Source of the DNA: Dactylosporangium roseum | GTDB taxonomy: Bacteria; Actinomycetota; Actinomycetes; Mycobacteriales; Micromonosporaceae | Length of the DNA stretch: 64,000 nt | Reading direction: 5' to 3' | Assembly: GCF_025264685.1 (NCBI RefSeq) | Contig: NZ_CP073721.1 | Location: forward strand, 5,137,001 to 5,201,000 | Shown: piece after piece, positions 25,527 through 34,526 of the stretch | How the letters are laid out: each line of letters starts with the position of its first letter | Numbering within the stretch: the first letter of the stretch is position 1 | Position numbers and translations under genes: made by a program | The notes under the pieces: generated by a model | What the model saw: the letters and a program-made list of their open reading frames with translations, nothing else | The model's database searches: none | What the model was told of the DNA's origin: nothing

Positions 25527-25952
25527 TCAGTGCGAGGTGCGTTTGGCTGCGCAGTCGGGGCAGGTGCCCCAATAGACGACTTCCGCCTCGTCGACCGCGA
25601 AGGCGTGATCGTCCGAGGCGGTGAGACAGGGTGCGCGGCCGGCGGCGCAGTCGACGTCGGCGATCACGCCGCAGGAACGGCACACGACGTGGTGATGGTT
25701 GTCCCCGACCCGAGACTCATAGCGGGCGGTCGTGCCGGCAGGCTCGATGCGCCGCACCAGACCGGCCTCGGTGAGCGCCCGCAGCACATCGTAGACCGCC
25801 TGGTGGGAAACCGTTGGATGATCGGCGCGGACCAGCGCGATCACCGTGTCGGTGTCGACGTGCGGGTGGTCGCGCAGCACGGCGAGCACCGCCAGCCGGG
25901 GCCGTGTCACACGCAACGAGGCCGCCCGGAGCTGCGCCTCGAAGTCGAACAT
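25527..25952 (-). CDS. furA: FurA, ferric-uptake-family repressor of katG
   Basis: A 141-residue Fur-family repressor. Winged helix LRVTRPRLAVLAVLRDHPHVDTDTVIALVR...VSHQAVYDVLRALTEAGLVRRIEPAG. Metal sites: GDNHHHVVCRSCGVIADVDC and the C-terminal CPDC. It senses iron and peroxide and represses the furA-katG transcript. The start is taken at ATG 25952 by alignment with mycobacterial FurA and because the promoter predicts a transcript end a few bases upstream. Confidence 0.93.
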   Translation of the reverse strand: MFDFEAQLRAASLRVTRPRLAVLAVLRDHPHVDTDTVIALVRADHPTVSHQAVYDVLRALTEAGLVRRIEPAGTTARYESRVGDNHHHVVCRSCGVIADVDCAAGRAPCLTASDDHAFAVDEAEVVYWGTCPDCAAKRTSH

Positions 25953-25961
25953 CACACGACC

Positions 25962-25991
25962 AACATAGGCCATCTTTCTGGAATAGTTCAA
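25962..25991 (-). promoter_or_regulatory. furA promoter and FurA-type operator
   Basis: On the minus strand TTGAAC (-35, 25986-25991), an 18-bp spacer and TATGTT (-10, 25962-25967). The -35 region lies in TTGAACTATTCCAGAAAG, which matches the AT-rich FurA operator known from mycobacterial furA-katG (TTGACT-ATTCCAGAAAAG type). Confidence 0.75.
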
Positions 25992-26097
25992 GTTTTTGGA
26001 CCGGCGTGTCCCGCTCGGCACCGGTGGGCGACCGGCCGGGAGGCCCCGCCACGCGGATCAGTTCGGCGAGCGGATCATCCGGGTAGATTCTGCGCTC

Positions 26098-26541
26098 ATG
26101 AGTGACGACACCCTGCGCTCGGTGGACATCGAGCGCTCCAGCGCCGGACACTACGTCGCACGCAACGTCCGCGGCGGCTCGATCCCGATCGGCACGGGCG
26201 GCGACGACAGCTTCACCCCGGTGGAGTTGCTTCTGGCCGCCCTCGGTGGCTGCAGCGCCGTCGACGTCGACCTCATCACGAGCCGGCGCGCCGAGCCGAG
26301 CGGATTCGTCGTGAAGGTGACCGGCGACAAGGTCCGCGACGAGGCGGGAGGCAACCGGATGGAAAACCTGCGTGTCGAGTTCACCGTGACGTTCCCGGAC
26401 GGCGCGGCGGGCGACGCGGCCCGCGACATCCTGCCCCGCTCGCTCGAGATGTCCCACAACCGGCTCTGCACCGTCTCACGGACCGTCGAGACCGGCACCC
26501 CGGTGCCAATCACGGTCGCGCCCAGCACGGGTGACGCGTAG
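26098..26541 (+). CDS. OsmC/Ohr family protein
   Basis: A 147-residue OsmC-like protein (MSDDTLRSVDIERSSAGHYVARNVRGGSIPIG), with the family stretch FTPVELLLAALGGCSAVDVDLITSRR carrying the first reactive cysteine and SHNRLCTVSRTVE carrying the second. Members are thiol peroxidases acting on organic hydroperoxides. Divergent from furA-katG, so a second oxidative-stress gene at this site. Ends before a strong terminator. Confidence 0.88.
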   Translation: MSDDTLRSVDIERSSAGHYVARNVRGGSIPIGTGGDDSFTPVELLLAALGGCSAVDVDLITSRRAEPSGFVVKVTGDKVRDEAGGNRMENLRVEFTVTFPDGAAGDAARDILPRSLEMSHNRLCTVSRTVETGTPVPITVAPSTGDA

Positions 26542-26585
26542 CCGCGCGGACCTGGACCGCGCGAGTGGACGCCCTCGGACGCCGA

Positions 26586-26624
26586 CCAGGGTAGTGCCCC
26601 GCGAGGGGCGAGGCACTACCCTGG
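26586..26624. terminator. Bidirectional terminator between osmC-like gene and sulfatase 1
   Basis: Perfect 13-bp inverted repeat CCAGGGTAGTGCC / GGCACTACCCTGG with a 13-base loop. It marks the left edge of the glycosaminoglycan locus. Confidence 0.8.
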
Positions 26625-26767
26625 CGTTCCGTCGTTCGCGCACCTGAACCCGCGGGTCGACCGCACCCCGCGCGGCTGCCGGCTCGCTGGCGCCGGACCC
26701 ACGCGCCCGGCCGCGCAACAACCGCGTCCTCCGCCTGGTTCCACCGGCGTCCCCCTGCGAAGATCCA

Positions 26768-28204
26768 TCACTTCCGGCCGGCATGACCGGGGTGCGGCTC
26801 GACGTGCCGGCCCGCCACTTCGGCGCGCCACCTGTCGTGCAGCGCCCGCAGCTCGGCCACTGTGCCGGGCTCGGCGGCGGCCAGGTCGGTCGTCTCGGCG
26901 GGATCCGCGGCGAGGTCGAACAACTGCCAGCCGAGGCCGGGCTCGGCCTTCTCGACGTCGCGCAGTCCCTGCACCTCGGCACTGTCCGGATCGACCCAGA
27001 GCAGCTTCCAGCGGCCGGCCCGCACCGCCCACTGGAAGCCGTTGTCCCAGTGCAGCACGGCATGGGTGGCGCCACGGTCGTCGTGGCGCAGCAGCGGCAG
27101 CAGGTTGTTGCCGTCGCAGTGCGCGTAGGCGGCCGGTGCCGCTCCCGCGGCGGCCAGCAGCGTGGGATACAGGTCCATCGAGGACACCGGCCCGTCCCGG
27201 TGCCGGCCGGCCGGGATCCCGCCGGCCGGCCAGCGCAGCAGGTAGGGCACCCGGACACCGCCCTCCCAGAGCGTGTACTTCGTGCCCCGCAGCGGTGTGT
27301 TGTCGGCGAAGTTGCAGTTCGAGCCGCCGTTGTCGGTCAGGTACACCACCACCGTGTCCTCGGCGACACCTTGGGCGTCGAGCGTGTCGAGCAGCCGCCC
27401 GATCTGGGCGTCCATCAACTCCAACTGTGCCAGGTAGTACTCCCGGCCGTTTTCGAGATTCGGCCGCACCTGCCCGTCGTACCAGTCCAGGTAGTCCTCG
27501 CGCCCGCCTTGATAGTCGGCGTGCGTCGGCAGCCCGCGTTTCTCCAGCTCGGCCGCGGGTAACTGCCAGCAGAAGTTGTGCACGGCGTTGAAGGCCAGCA
27601 TCAGGAAGAACGGCTGTCCGGCCCGGACGCTGTCGGTGACGAACCGCCTGGCCCGCCGGCCCAGCTCGTCGGTCAGGAAGCCCTCGCAGTCGACCTCGGT
27701 GTCGCCCTCCAGCATCGGCTGCACGGCGCTGACCGCGGTGCCGAACTCGCCGTACTCCGCCACCGCGGCCCGGGAGTGGCGCAGATAGTTCAGCCGCCCG
27801 GTCTGCTGCCCCGCCAAGCCGTAGAAGGTGACGTCGAAGCCGTGGTGCGGGGGCGTGCCACGCTCGCCGACCCGCTCCGGGCCGTAGTGCACCTTGCCCA
27901 GGTAGCCGGTCACGTAGCCGAGCCCCTGGAACTGCTCGGCCAGTGACGGCGCGTGGTCGGGGTAGCGGCTGTCACCGAACCAGTGCACACCCCATCGGGC
28001 CTGGTACTGCCCGGCGATCAACCCGGCCCGCGACGGGCTGCACACCGGCGCCGTGACGTACCCCTCGGTGAGCGTGACACCCTCGGCGGCCAGCCGGTCC
28101 AGCGCCGGCGTCCGCACGTCGGGATGGATGCCCGTCGCGCCGCGATCGGCGTAGCCGTGGTCGTCGGAGAGGATGAGTACGACGTTCGGGCGGCGCTCGG
28201 ACAA
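26768..28204 (-). CDS. Type I sulfatase 1
   Basis: A 478-residue sulfatase. The formylglycine motif CSPSR starts at Cys55 (needs oxidation by a formylglycine-generating enzyme, not in this window). Metal-site Asp14-Asp15 are in LILSDDHG, and TDNGGSN is in the C-terminal half. No signal peptide, so it should act in the cytoplasm on imported sulfated sugars. The start is TTG 28204 with GGAG 5 bp upstream; no better ATG/GTG keeps the N-terminal strand. Last gene of the SBP-permease-sulfatase operon. The exact sulfate position removed cannot be read. Confidence 0.88.
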   Translation of the reverse strand: MSERRPNVVLILSDDHGYADRGATGIHPDVRTPALDRLAAEGVTLTEGYVTAPVCSPSRAGLIAGQYQARWGVHWFGDSRYPDHAPSLAEQFQGLGYVTGYLGKVHYGPERVGERGTPPHHGFDVTFYGLAGQQTGRLNYLRHSRAAVAEYGEFGTAVSAVQPMLEGDTEVDCEGFLTDELGRRARRFVTDSVRAGQPFFLMLAFNAVHNFCWQLPAAELEKRGLPTHADYQGGREDYLDWYDGQVRPNLENGREYYLAQLELMDAQIGRLLDTLDAQGVAEDTVVVYLTDNGGSNCNFADNTPLRGTKYTLWEGGVRVPYLLRWPAGGIPAGRHRDGPVSSMDLYPTLLAAAGAAPAAYAHCDGNNLLPLLRHDDRGATHAVLHWDNGFQWAVRAGRWKLLWVDPDSAEVQGLRDVEKAEPGLGWQLFDLAADPAETTDLAAAEPGTVAELRALHDRWRAEVAGRHVEPHPGHAGRK

Positions 28205-28245
28205 CGCGTCTCCTGATCGGTGGGGCGGTCGCGGGGCGGTAGGTG

Positions 28246-29616
28246 CTAGTACGGGACCTCGAAGATGCGCCGCACCACCTCGTCGGGTATCGAGCTCGGA
28301 TGGACCAGCCGCTTGAGGAAGCCGGCATCGTCGGTGCGCAATCCCCACGCCAGCAGCCGTTCCCGCATCTCGTCGAGCACGGGCGCGTAGCGTGACTCGA
28401 CGGCCAGGTTCCGCATCTCGCCGGGGTCCTCGCGCAGGTCGTGCAACTGCTCCCGATTGCGTCCCCAGCTATAGACCACGTACTTGTACCGCTCGGTGAT
28501 CAGCGCCCGGCCCGAGGTCAGCGGCGGGTCCGCCCGCTCGAAGCGGGTTTCGACCACCACCTCGCGGTGTCCGGCCGGCCCGCCGTGGCCGTCCGCGTCG
28601 CTCAGCAGCCGGCCCCAGTCGATGCCGTCAAGGCCCTCGGGCGGCCGGACACCCGCCACCGCGCACAGCGTCGGCAGTAGGTCCAGCCCGACCGAGACCG
28701 GCTCGTCGCACACCTGCCCGGCCGGGTAGTGCCCGGGCCGGCGCACGATCAGCGGTACCCGCGCGCACTCCTCGTACAACGCGGTCTTCTGGTTCCAGGC
28801 GTGTGCCGCGTCCCCGTCACCGTGATCGCTGGTGAAGACCACCACCGTGTCATCGGCGAGACCGCTGCCGGCCAGCGCGTCGAGGACCAGGCCGACGTTG
28901 GCGTCGGCGCGCTCCACGAGCCGCCGGTACGCGTACCGATACCGGCGCCAGTCGTCCGGCTGGTACTCACCTGTGCCGTACATCGACGCCCGGGCGGCCT
29001 GCTCGAAGCGCACCGCCTCGGGTTCGTACGGGTGGCGGCCGAAGTTGAGCGGGAGATTCGGCGTGTCGGCGACCGGCGCATCCGCCACGTCGCCGTACGG
29101 CAGGTGCTGGGCACGGGCGAGTTCGCAGATGCTGTGCGGGTCGTCGAAGGAGACCGTAAGGAAGAACGGCCGCGCCGGGCCGGCCGCCGCCCGCTCGCGC
29201 AGCCAGTCCGCGGACGTTTCGGCCAGCCCGGCGTCGCCGAACGGTGCCAGGACCGAGAAGCCGTCGGCCGGCGAGGCACTCGGCTGCCGGGCGTGCCACT
29301 TGCCGGCGAAGACGCAGTCGTACCCGGCCGAGTGCAGGAGGTGGCCCAGGGAGTCCCCGCCGCGGCCCGGCTCCAGGCCGTCGCCCTGATTGCCGCCGAC
29401 ACCCAACTGGTGCGGATAGCGGCCGGTGACCATGCTGCTGCGGGCCGGCACACACAGCGGAAACGTGGTGTACGCCCGGGTGAAGCGGACCCCGCCGGCC
29501 GCCAGCGCGTCCAGGTTCGGGGTGGCGACCTGCTCGTCGCCGGCACAACCGAGCAGGTGGGCGGCGTGCTGGTCCGTCATGATCAGCACAATGTTCGGTC
29601 GCCGGCCGGCGCTCAC
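28246..29616 (-). CDS. Type I sulfatase 2
   Basis: A 456-residue sulfatase with the formylglycine motif CVPAR (Cys55) and metal residues in IVLIMTDQHAAH and VVVFTSDHGDG. Valine in place of the more common serine after Cys is seen in some heparan and choline sulfatase relatives. The protein sequence has no signal peptide. The GTG at 29616 overlaps the stop of sulfatase 3 (GTGA). Together with its neighbours it suggests several different sulfate positions in the imported sugar. Confidence 0.88.
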   Translation of the reverse strand: MSAGRRPNIVLIMTDQHAAHLLGCAGDEQVATPNLDALAAGGVRFTRAYTTFPLCVPARSSMVTGRYPHQLGVGGNQGDGLEPGRGGDSLGHLLHSAGYDCVFAGKWHARQPSASPADGFSVLAPFGDAGLAETSADWLRERAAAGPARPFFLTVSFDDPHSICELARAQHLPYGDVADAPVADTPNLPLNFGRHPYEPEAVRFEQAARASMYGTGEYQPDDWRRYRYAYRRLVERADANVGLVLDALAGSGLADDTVVVFTSDHGDGDAAHAWNQKTALYEECARVPLIVRRPGHYPAGQVCDEPVSVGLDLLPTLCAVAGVRPPEGLDGIDWGRLLSDADGHGGPAGHREVVVETRFERADPPLTSGRALITERYKYVVYSWGRNREQLHDLREDPGEMRNLAVESRYAPVLDEMRERLLAWGLRTDDAGFLKRLVHPSSIPDEVVRRIFEVPY

Positions 29617-31040
29617 CGGTGGCTCCTTGCCACCAGTTCCTGCTCCACCTTCCGGCGACCGGGCCAGGGATCACCGGTGCGGTCGAGTTCGCGGCACAGC
29701 AGCTCGGCCGTCGACGCGACGACGTCCGGCTGGTCGCCGGCGACGTCGGTGCGCTCGTAGGGGTCGGCGACCAGATCGAACAGCCGGTGACGCAGCGGCT
29801 CGCCGGGCGGCGCTTCGACGATCAGCTTGTGGGTCCGCGTGCGCAGCCCACGCACGTCCAGGCGCAGGTTCTCCCGGCCCGGGCCGATGTACAGCGCCGC
29901 TTCCGGCCGGCCCGCGGTCTCCGGGCCGCCCGCCGTCAACAGTTGGCCGGACAGGTCGCGGCCCTGCATCGCCGGCGGGCGGTTTCCCGCCTGACCGAGC
30001 AGTCCCAGCAGCGTGGCGGCCACGTCGGGCGAGCCGAGCAGCAGGTCGTCGTGGCCCGGCTCGATGTGTCCGGGCCAACTGACCAGGAACGGAACCCGCA
30101 TCGACTCTTCGTACGGCACGTTCTTGTAGACCAGACCGTGGCTGCCCAGTTGCATACCGTGATCGGAGGTGAACACGACGATCGTGTCACCGGTGAGCCC
30201 CTCGTCGTCCAGCACGGCGAGCAGCCGCCCGATCTGCTCGTCGACGCCGGTGATCGCGGCGTAGTACAACGGCGCCGCGTCGGCCGCCTCGGCCGCGGCC
30301 GGGGTGCCCCAATCGACGTTCGGCCTGCGCAGCAGATCCCGGGGATCCCGTCCCTCGTAGCGTCCCCGGTAGCGGTCGGGCACATGGTCGAACGGTTGGT
30401 GCGGCGGGTTGTACGACAGCACGAGCGCGAAGCGCTGCGCGCGCTCGCGATAGTGCCGCGCCGCCGTGCGCAGGTAGTCGACGGCGACGTCGGTCTCGTG
30501 CTCGGCGGACCACTGATCGACCCGCAGGACCTCCTCCCGCGGTGCGTCGCCCACCCAGAAGTGTGGTTGCGCGTGGTTGTCGCAGCAGCCGTGGGAGTAC
30601 CAGAAGTCGAACCCGTGCCGATGCTCCGGCGGGGTATAGGCGTCCCACACCTTGCCGTCGTCGCGGCGGCCCTCCCCGTACACGGCGTCGTCGTCGACCG
30701 GGGCCTCGAGGTGCCACTTCCCGATGTAACCCAACGCGAAGCCGGCGTCGGACAGCACGTCCGACCAGCACCGGGTCTCCGGCCGAAGGCCGACGTCGGG
30801 GGCGGTGGCGGAGTTGACGTTGAACGGCACCCCGTTGCGGTGCGGATACTGCCCGCTCATCAGCATCGCCCGGCAGGGACTGCACACCGGGTAGGTGCTC
30901 ACCGCGTCCGTGAGCACCCGGGACCTGCTCGCCAGTTCGTCCAGTGCCGGCGTGAGCACCGGGTCCTCACCCAGGAATCCCAGCGCGCCGGCCCGCCACT
31001 GGTCGGCGATGACGAACAGCAGGTTCGGCGCCGCCGTCAC
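29613..31040 (-). CDS. Type I sulfatase 3
   Basis: A 475-residue sulfatase with formylglycine motif CSPCR (Cys53), N-terminal LLFVIADQWRAGALG and C-terminal VVFTSDHGMQLGSHGL. Cytoplasmic by lack of signal. The GTG at 31040 overlaps the permease stop and its stop overlaps sulfatase 2, so it is translationally tied to the transporter. Belongs to the group with DQWR after the first strand, which contains several glycosaminoglycan sulfatases; specificity not assigned. Confidence 0.88.
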   Translation of the reverse strand: MTAAPNLLFVIADQWRAGALGFLGEDPVLTPALDELASRSRVLTDAVSTYPVCSPCRAMLMSGQYPHRNGVPFNVNSATAPDVGLRPETRCWSDVLSDAGFALGYIGKWHLEAPVDDDAVYGEGRRDDGKVWDAYTPPEHRHGFDFWYSHGCCDNHAQPHFWVGDAPREEVLRVDQWSAEHETDVAVDYLRTAARHYRERAQRFALVLSYNPPHQPFDHVPDRYRGRYEGRDPRDLLRRPNVDWGTPAAAEAADAAPLYYAAITGVDEQIGRLLAVLDDEGLTGDTIVVFTSDHGMQLGSHGLVYKNVPYEESMRVPFLVSWPGHIEPGHDDLLLGSPDVAATLLGLLGQAGNRPPAMQGRDLSGQLLTAGGPETAGRPEAALYIGPGRENLRLDVRGLRTRTHKLIVEAPPGEPLRHRLFDLVADPYERTDVAGDQPDVVASTAELLCRELDRTGDPWPGRRKVEQELVARSHR

Positions 31041-31930
31041 TTGCCCATGCCCAACGTGAGCCCCTCGGTCAGCCGCCGGCCGAGCCACACGTAGACGGCG
31101 AGCATGGGAATGACGATGATGCACAACCCGGCGAACAGGCCGCCCCAGTCCGCGCCGCTGTACGTCTGCTGCTGCACGAACGAGATGAGCGCCACCGGCA
31201 GGGTGTAGTTCTCCGTCGATTGCAGGAACGTCAGGGCGAGCAGGGTTTCGTTCCAGTGCCCGATGAGCTGCAGGACGAACGCGGTCAGGATGCCGCCCTT
31301 CGCGACCGGCAGCATGACCCGCCAGAAGACGCCTGTCGGCGACGCGCCGTCCAACGCGGCGGCCTCCTCCAGCTCCATCGGCAGCGAACGGAAGAACCCG
31401 GTCAGCAGGAAGACCGTGAACGGCATGGACAGCCCGATGTAGATCAGGTTGAGGCCGATGAGGCTGTCGACCAGGTGGACCGAGTTGAGCATGACGAACA
31501 ACGGGATCAGGATGACCTGGGCCGGCACGCCGAGCCCCAGCACGAAGAACAGCGTGAGGCCCCGGCTGAGCCGGGACTCCTGCCGGCTGAGGTAGTAGGC
31601 GGCGGGTGCCGCCACGGCGACCGTCAGCACCGAGGACACCACGGTCACCCAGGTGCTGTTCCAGGTCGCCGTGGCGAAATCGCTGACGGTCCAGGCCTGC
31701 ACGAAGTTCTCGACCGAGGCCGCGTGCGGCAACTCCCACGGGCTGGCGAGGATCGAACGCGTGTCACGGAACGCTTGCAGGACCATCCAGACCAGGCCGG
31801 CGACGTTCGCGAGGACGATCAGCCACATGAGCGCGACGCCCAGGCGGCGAATCGGTCCGGTGCCGTGCAGCAACGCCGGACCCCGCCGGCGGGTCGGGCG
31901 CCGCCGGACGATTGAGGACGATGAACGCAT
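31037..31930 (-). CDS. Carbohydrate ABC transporter permease (MalG type)
   Basis: A 297-residue inner-membrane permease with six hydrophobic segments and the EAA loop EEAAALDGASPTGVFWRVMLPVAKGG that contacts the ATPase. The N-terminus is Arg-rich and cytoplasmic. It is 12 bp behind the MalF-type permease gene and overlaps sulfatase 3. No ATPase gene is in the window, so a shared MsiK/MsmK-type ATPase encoded elsewhere probably powers it. Confidence 0.9.
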   Translation of the reverse strand: MRSSSSIVRRRPTRRRGPALLHGTGPIRRLGVALMWLIVLANVAGLVWMVLQAFRDTRSILASPWELPHAASVENFVQAWTVSDFATATWNSTWVTVVSSVLTVAVAAPAAYYLSRQESRLSRGLTLFFVLGLGVPAQVILIPLFVMLNSVHLVDSLIGLNLIYIGLSMPFTVFLLTGFFRSLPMELEEAAALDGASPTGVFWRVMLPVAKGGILTAFVLQLIGHWNETLLALTFLQSTENYTLPVALISFVQQQTYSGADWGGLFAGLCIIVIPMLAVYVWLGRRLTEGLTLGMGK

Positions 31931-31942
31931 CTGCGGGGCCTC

Positions 31943-32905
31943 TCAGAACTCGATGACGTCACGACGCATCAGGCGCCGGAGCAGGACGACCAGCACGGTC
32001 ACCAGGAGCAGGGACAGCATCGCCGAGGCCGTGGCCGCGCCGTAGGCCGGAATGGAGTCGCCCGAGAACGCCGTCGCGTAGGTGTACACCGCCGCCGTCC
32101 AGGTCTTGGCCGGTGGGATGCCGTTGCCGCTGCTGCCGCCGAAGATCCAGACGATCTCGAAGATCTTCACCGACGAGATCGTCCACAGCACCGCGCAGAC
32201 CCCGAACACGTCCCACGTCAGGGGCAGCACGACGTGCCGGAGCCGCTGCCACGCGTTAGCACCGGCCAGCGCGCAGTCCTCGTAGTAGTAGCGGGGGATC
32301 CTGTCGACGCCCGCCATCAGGATCGTGGTGTAGTAGCCGGTGGTCATCCAGACCATCGTCAACATGATCAGCGGGAACAGGTTGTCCTGCGCCAGCCACT
32401 CCGGCGGCGAGTCGACGCCGAGCGGTTTGAGCAGCGAGTTGGCCAGACCGCCCGGGTTGAAGATGAAGCCGGCGAGAACGCCGTAGACCAGGGCGTTGAT
32501 CAGGTGCGGGAAGAAGATGACGGACCGCACGAGCTTTCGGCCCGCCATGTCCCGCAGGATCAGCGTCATCGCGAAGCTGAGGACGAAGACCACGATTCCG
32601 ACGATGAACAGCAGTTTCAGCGTGTTGGCGAGGGACTGCCGGAACAGCGGGTCCTTCACCAGTCCGCTGTAGTTGTCCACGCCGTTCCAGGTCATCGGCC
32701 CCGAGCCGGCCCATTCGTGGAAGCTGATCCACACCGCGCCGAGGATCGGGACGACGAACAGGACCACGTAGAACACCAGGGCCGGACCCACGAACGGAAC
32801 CAGCAGGCGACGCCGCTGATCAGCCAGGGAGCCGCCGCGACGGGCCGAGCGCGGACGGGCGCCTGTCGGTGCCTTGGACGTGGCCGGCAGAACCCTCGTC
32901 GTCAT
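31943..32905 (-). CDS. Carbohydrate ABC transporter permease (MalF type)
   Basis: A 320-residue permease with six membrane segments. The EAA loop is diverged (YYEDCALAGANAWQRLRHVVLPLTWD) but keeps the G and LP positions. The first segment is LVPFVGPALVFYVVLFVVPILGAVWISFHEW. The ATG overlaps the stop of the binding protein (ATGA). Pairs with the MalG-type permease to import the oligosaccharide bound by the lipoprotein. Confidence 0.9.
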   Translation of the reverse strand: MTTRVLPATSKAPTGARPRSARRGGSLADQRRRLLVPFVGPALVFYVVLFVVPILGAVWISFHEWAGSGPMTWNGVDNYSGLVKDPLFRQSLANTLKLLFIVGIVVFVLSFAMTLILRDMAGRKLVRSVIFFPHLINALVYGVLAGFIFNPGGLANSLLKPLGVDSPPEWLAQDNLFPLIMLTMVWMTTGYYTTILMAGVDRIPRYYYEDCALAGANAWQRLRHVVLPLTWDVFGVCAVLWTISSVKIFEIVWIFGGSSGNGIPPAKTWTAAVYTYATAFSGDSIPAYGAATASAMLSLLLVTVLVVLLRRLMRRDVIEF

Positions 32906-34206
32906 TTCTGGGTCTTCCAGTACGCGATCTGCGCCTCCTTCATCTGACGCACGAAATCCTGCGCCGAGATCTTGCCGAGGAACAGTTCGTCGTCCTTGGC
33001 CCAGAAGGTCTTCTCGTTGTATCCGGGGAAGGCGACCCCGTCGTTCTGCTGGTGGTAGGTGGACACCTTGTCCAGCGCCGTCTTCACACTGGCCATCTCC
33101 GGCGCGGTCGCCGCGTCGCTACGGACCGGGATCACCTTGGCGTCGACGCCCCACTTGTCCTGGTACTGCTTGCGCAGGAAGAAGGCGGCGAACTCCTGCG
33201 CCAGCTTGGCGTTCTTCGCCTTCTTCGGCACGGCGAAGCCGGAGAAGTCGGCCCGCATGCTGTCGGCCGAACCGGTGGTCGGGAACGGGAAGGACCCGTA
33301 TTCGAACCCGGCCGCGGCGTAGGTGGCCGACTCGGTCGGCAACCACGACCCCATGAACATCAGCGCGGCCTCGCCGTTGGCCCACTTCTGCTGCTGGGCG
33401 GGCCACTTGCTGGCGTTGTAGCCCTTGATGAGGTAACCGCCCTTGACCAACTGCTCGACCTTCTTGGCGGCGTCGAGCACCGCCGGGTCGTCCCACGCCG
33501 CCCCGGTCTTGTCGGAGGCCAGCTTCATCAGCGCGCCCGGCCCGCTGTTGCGCACCAGCAGGGTGCTGAAGAAGGCCGCGTTGTAACCGGCGATGTCACC
33601 GTCGGCGGCGAGCGGCGTCTGCCCCTGGGCCTTGAGCCGGTCGAGCAGGGCGATGAACTCGTCCCAGGTCTTCGGCGGGTTGGTCTTCAGTTCGGGGTGC
33701 TTCGCGGCGTTGAACCAGATCGCGTCCGACTGGATCTGGTACGGCAGCATCCACGGCTGGCCGTTGGCGTACTTGATGTCGATGGTCTTCAGAAGCTTGC
33801 CGGGAATCTGCTCGGCCGCGGTCTTGCCGTCGACCTGCGCCGCATAGGCTTCGGTCAGACCGAGCGCCTGCTCCGTGGCCACCAGTGCCGGATACATCTT
33901 GACGTACGGGCCGTCGACGAGGTCCGGCACGTTGTCCGTGTTCAGCGCGGGAACCAGCTTCTGCAGGTTGTTCCGCCCCTGCCACTGGACGTCGACCTTG
34001 ACGCCACGTTCCTTCTCGAAGTCCGCGATGGCACCGGCCAGCACCTTCTGCTGCGGCTCGTCGCTCTTCCACATGGACCAGTACGTGAGCTCCTGGCTTG
34101 GCTTATCGGCAGCCGTCGAGGAGCAACCGGTCAGGGCCAGCGCCACGACAGCCGCGGCACCGACCGCGAGCCTCATGGACCGGCGTGCTGGATGAGCCCG
34201 GGTCAT
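32902..34206 (-). CDS. Sugar ABC transporter substrate-binding lipoprotein
   Basis: A 434-residue family-1 solute-binding protein. Lipobox ALALTGCSS near residue 28. The mature part has the usual ELTYWSMWKSDEPQQKVLAGAIADFEKE start and TWDEFIALLDRLKAQGQTPLA hinge region. Anchored outside the membrane, it should capture the lyase products. The ATG at 34206 has GGGAGG 9 bp upstream. First gene of the six-gene operon. An operator-like site (34278-34295) lies 72 bp upstream. Substrate inferred from neighbours as sulfated disaccharide. Confidence 0.9.
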   Translation of the reverse strand: MTRAHPARRSMRLAVGAAAVVALALTGCSSTAADKPSQELTYWSMWKSDEPQQKVLAGAIADFEKERGVKVDVQWQGRNNLQKLVPALNTDNVPDLVDGPYVKMYPALVATEQALGLTEAYAAQVDGKTAAEQIPGKLLKTIDIKYANGQPWMLPYQIQSDAIWFNAAKHPELKTNPPKTWDEFIALLDRLKAQGQTPLAADGDIAGYNAAFFSTLLVRNSGPGALMKLASDKTGAAWDDPAVLDAAKKVEQLVKGGYLIKGYNASKWPAQQQKWANGEAALMFMGSWLPTESATYAAAGFEYGSFPFPTTGSADSMRADFSGFAVPKKAKNAKLAQEFAAFFLRKQYQDKWGVDAKVIPVRSDAATAPEMASVKTALDKVSTYHQQNDGVAFPGYNEKTFWAKDDELFLGKISAQDFVRQMKEAQIAYWKTQK

Positions 34207-34277
34207 GGACCAACACCTCCCGAAACAGGGCAGCCGACGGGCTGCGAGTGCACGAACTGTTCCGACCCACAAAGAGA

Positions 34278-34295
34278 GGATTCAAGAAGTAATCC
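34278..34295. promoter_or_regulatory. Operator-like site A (sugar operon)
   Basis: GGATTCAAGAAGTAATCC, with GGATT / AATCC ends paired. One of three related sites (also 34451-34470 on the other strand and 41984-41999), all in front of genes of the glycosaminoglycan locus. Confidence 0.6.
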
Positions 34296-34347
34296 AAAGA
34301 TCCAGCCTCGACCCGGCTCCCCGCCCCTCCGCCACCCCACTCCTCGC

Positions 34348-34432
34348 CCCGCCGCGATCGTGGAATTGCGGTCCCCAACTTATCCGACAAATCATCGTAA
34401 AGTCGGGACCATGACTCCACGATCGCGGCGGG
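34348..34432. repeat. Long hairpin, family 2
   Basis: An 85-bp palindromic element with perfect 17-bp outer arms CCCGCCGCGATCGTGGA / TCCACGATCGCGGCGGG and inner arms GGTCCC / GGGACC around an AT-richer loop. It lies in the divergent promoter region between operator sites A and B. The layout resembles family 1 but the sequence does not. Single copy in this window. It looks like an inserted miniature element. Confidence 0.7.
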
Positions 34433-34450
34433 TGGCAACCGGGCTCCTCG

Positions 34451-34470
34451 CTTATTACTTCTTTAATCCT
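34451..34470. promoter_or_regulatory. Operator-like site B (regulator operon)
   Basis: CTTATTACTTCTTTAATCCT. Its complement contains GGATTAAAGAAGTAAT, one base different from site A. It is 57 bp before the regulator start and may overlap its promoter. Confidence 0.6.
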
Positions 34471-34526
34471 GTCTTCTGTGCGGGGAAAATGGGCGGGCAC
34501 CCAGCCCGGCACGACCCGAGGAGGAC

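Noticed and set aside
26768..31040. Assigning each sulfatase to a sulfate position (4-O, 6-O, 2-O or N)
   Set aside because: Only the active-site motif can be read reliably; subfamily placement needs a SulfAtlas-type comparison.
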